The notes under the pieces are model-generated. The model was not told the origin of the DNA, did not search any database, and saw nothing but the letters and a program-made list of their open reading frames with translations. This document shows positions 63,494 through 64,000 of a DNA stretch of 64,000 nt, piece after piece; the first letter of the stretch is position 1; the number at the start of each line of letters is the position of its first letter. The translations under genes and the position numbers were made by a program. The stretch comes from Burkholderia sp. Nafp2/4-1b (GTDB lineage Bacteria > Pseudomonadota > Gammaproteobacteria > Burkholderiales > Burkholderiaceae): positions 1-64,000 of the forward strand of contig NZ_ML058618.1 in assembly GCF_003635165.1 (NCBI RefSeq), in the 5' to 3' direction.

Positions 63494-63499
63494 AGTATA
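63494..63499 (-). promoter_or_regulatory. sugE -10 element
   Basis: TATACT on the minus strand matches five of six -10 consensus positions and would place the start site near 63487, just before the first riboswitch hairpin. No good -35 is seen. Confidence 0.55.
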
Positions 63500-63591
63500 A
63501 CAAGATGCTTCCGGGCCGGCCCGATCAGGCGGCCTGCGGCGAACCGCAAATAGGGCGTGACCACGGCCGGGCCGCGCTGCACTCGCCGCGC

Positions 63592-63876
63592 TCAGTTCGA
63601 CACGCGCTTGGCGCCGCCCCCACCGACGCAGCGGTCGTCGCGATAGAGCGCCCATTCATCGCAGACGCGACCGTCCTTGAACACGCACATGCCGACCTGG
63701 CCGCTCGGCAGGTTGCGGATCACGTGGCGGCCGCCGAGCTTCTCGCAATTGACCGACGCGGGATTGGCGAGCGCCGCTTGCGGCGCCGCGGGTTGCTGCC
63801 CGGGCGGCAGCGGCTGCGCGAACGCGCCGGACGCAGCAAGCGCCAGCGCAGCGATGACGACCAGACGGACGGACAT
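63592..63876 (-). CDS. Small secreted DUF333 protein
   Basis: 94 residues. Signal peptide (LVVIAALALAASGAFAQ) and a mature DUF333 domain, with NPASVNCEKLGGRHVIRN then GQVGMCVFKDGRVCDEWALY and three or four cysteines that may form disulfides. DUF333 proteins are sometimes labelled putative haemolysins, without proof. GAGGAG lies upstream of ATG 63876. No terminator recognised. Confidence 0.85.
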   Translation of the reverse strand: MSVRLVVIAALALAASGAFAQPLPPGQQPAAPQAALANPASVNCEKLGGRHVIRNLPSGQVGMCVFKDGRVCDEWALYRDDRCVGGGGAKRVSN

Positions 63877-64000
63877 TGCACGCTCCTCGGTTTCGTTCGC
63901 GGAACGGTCAGCATAGCGGGGAATCCACGGCCGGTGTGCGCGGCCGGCGCCGGCGGCCGCACTGTCGCGCCGACGCAACTTCACCGATGCGCGGCCTTGC
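63877..64000. other. Right edge, no gene seen
   Basis: The last 124 bases are GC-rich and hold no feature that I can support, apart from the ribosome-binding site of the DUF333 gene at its left end. A continuing gene beyond the window cannot be judged. Confidence 0.4.

Overview
The window looks like chromosome 1 of a Burkholderia species, most likely the Burkholderia cepacia complex. The DNA is very GC-rich with strong third-position GC bias. Families common in beta-proteobacteria are present (DUF2863, DUF2818, DUF3619 and DUF3106 types). Gene order (nuoA-N, tRNA-Leu(GAG)-secG, tpiA, rpsO-pnp, ilvBHC-psd-pssA-leuA) fits that group. I see no prophage, insertion sequence, CRISPR array or rRNA, so this is mostly core genome. 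Identifications come from reading the sequence by eye; no database search was run.

Layout. 0.2-4.1 kb (+): a DUF2863-type protein, a LuxR-type regulator, an orphan CbiM-like permease and a secreted protein with a lysine-rich tail. 4.1-10.6 kb: M14 carboxypeptidase, YaaA, an orphan PIN-domain protein, a PLP aminotransferase, two glutathione transferases and a crotonase. 10.6-13.9 kb (-): an acyl-CoA dehydrogenase pair followed by a MaoC hydratase pair, with ATGA junctions between the last three genes. 13.9-30.3 kb (-): the complete 14-gene complex I operon nuoA-N, followed by a DUF2818 membrane protein, a Nudix hydrolase and a zinc-ribbon protein. 30.5-36 kb (-): tRNA-Leu(GAG), secG, tpiA, a quinone oxidoreductase, pnp and rpsO. 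36-40.6 kb: an orphan substrate-binding protein, a lipoprotein, and a beta-carbonic anhydrase with a SulP anion transporter. 40.7-47.7 kb (-): branched-chain amino acid synthesis (ilvB, ilvH, ilvC, leuA) with phosphatidylethanolamine synthesis (psd, pssA) in between. 48-50.4 kb (+): a sigma factor with DUF3619, DUF3106 and RDD membrane or envelope partners. 50.6-53.2 kb (+): a PlcP-like phosphoesterase, a glycosyltransferase and a diacylglycerol kinase. 53.4-57.6 kb (+): TetR regulator, LOG protein, short-chain dehydrogenase and a GT39 glycosyltransferase. 57.7-63.9 kb (-): DUF924, AlaX-type editing protein, truncated hemoglobin, FtsX-like permease, DUF4126, SugE/Gdx and a DUF333 protein.

The most interesting signals are not in the large genes. 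(1) Upstream of leuA, directly behind a near-consensus promoter, is a 26-codon reading frame with eight leucine codons, three of them CTA. It overlaps a stable RNA hairpin and looks like an unannotated leu leader peptide (attenuator), possibly translated from a leaderless mRNA. (2) A PlcP-like phosphoesterase, a diacylglycerol-type glycosyltransferase and DgkA form a tight cluster preceded by a Pho-box-like repeat, which suggests phosphate-responsive lipid remodelling. (3) sugE is preceded by two hairpins with ACGA and ACGG loops, the signature of the guanidine-II (mini-ykkC) riboswitch, so SugE is probably a guanidinium exporter. Smaller signals include a histidine-rich loop in NuoL, a perfect 14-bp palindrome before the LuxR-type gene, and a sigma factor operon with a candidate membrane anti-sigma factor.
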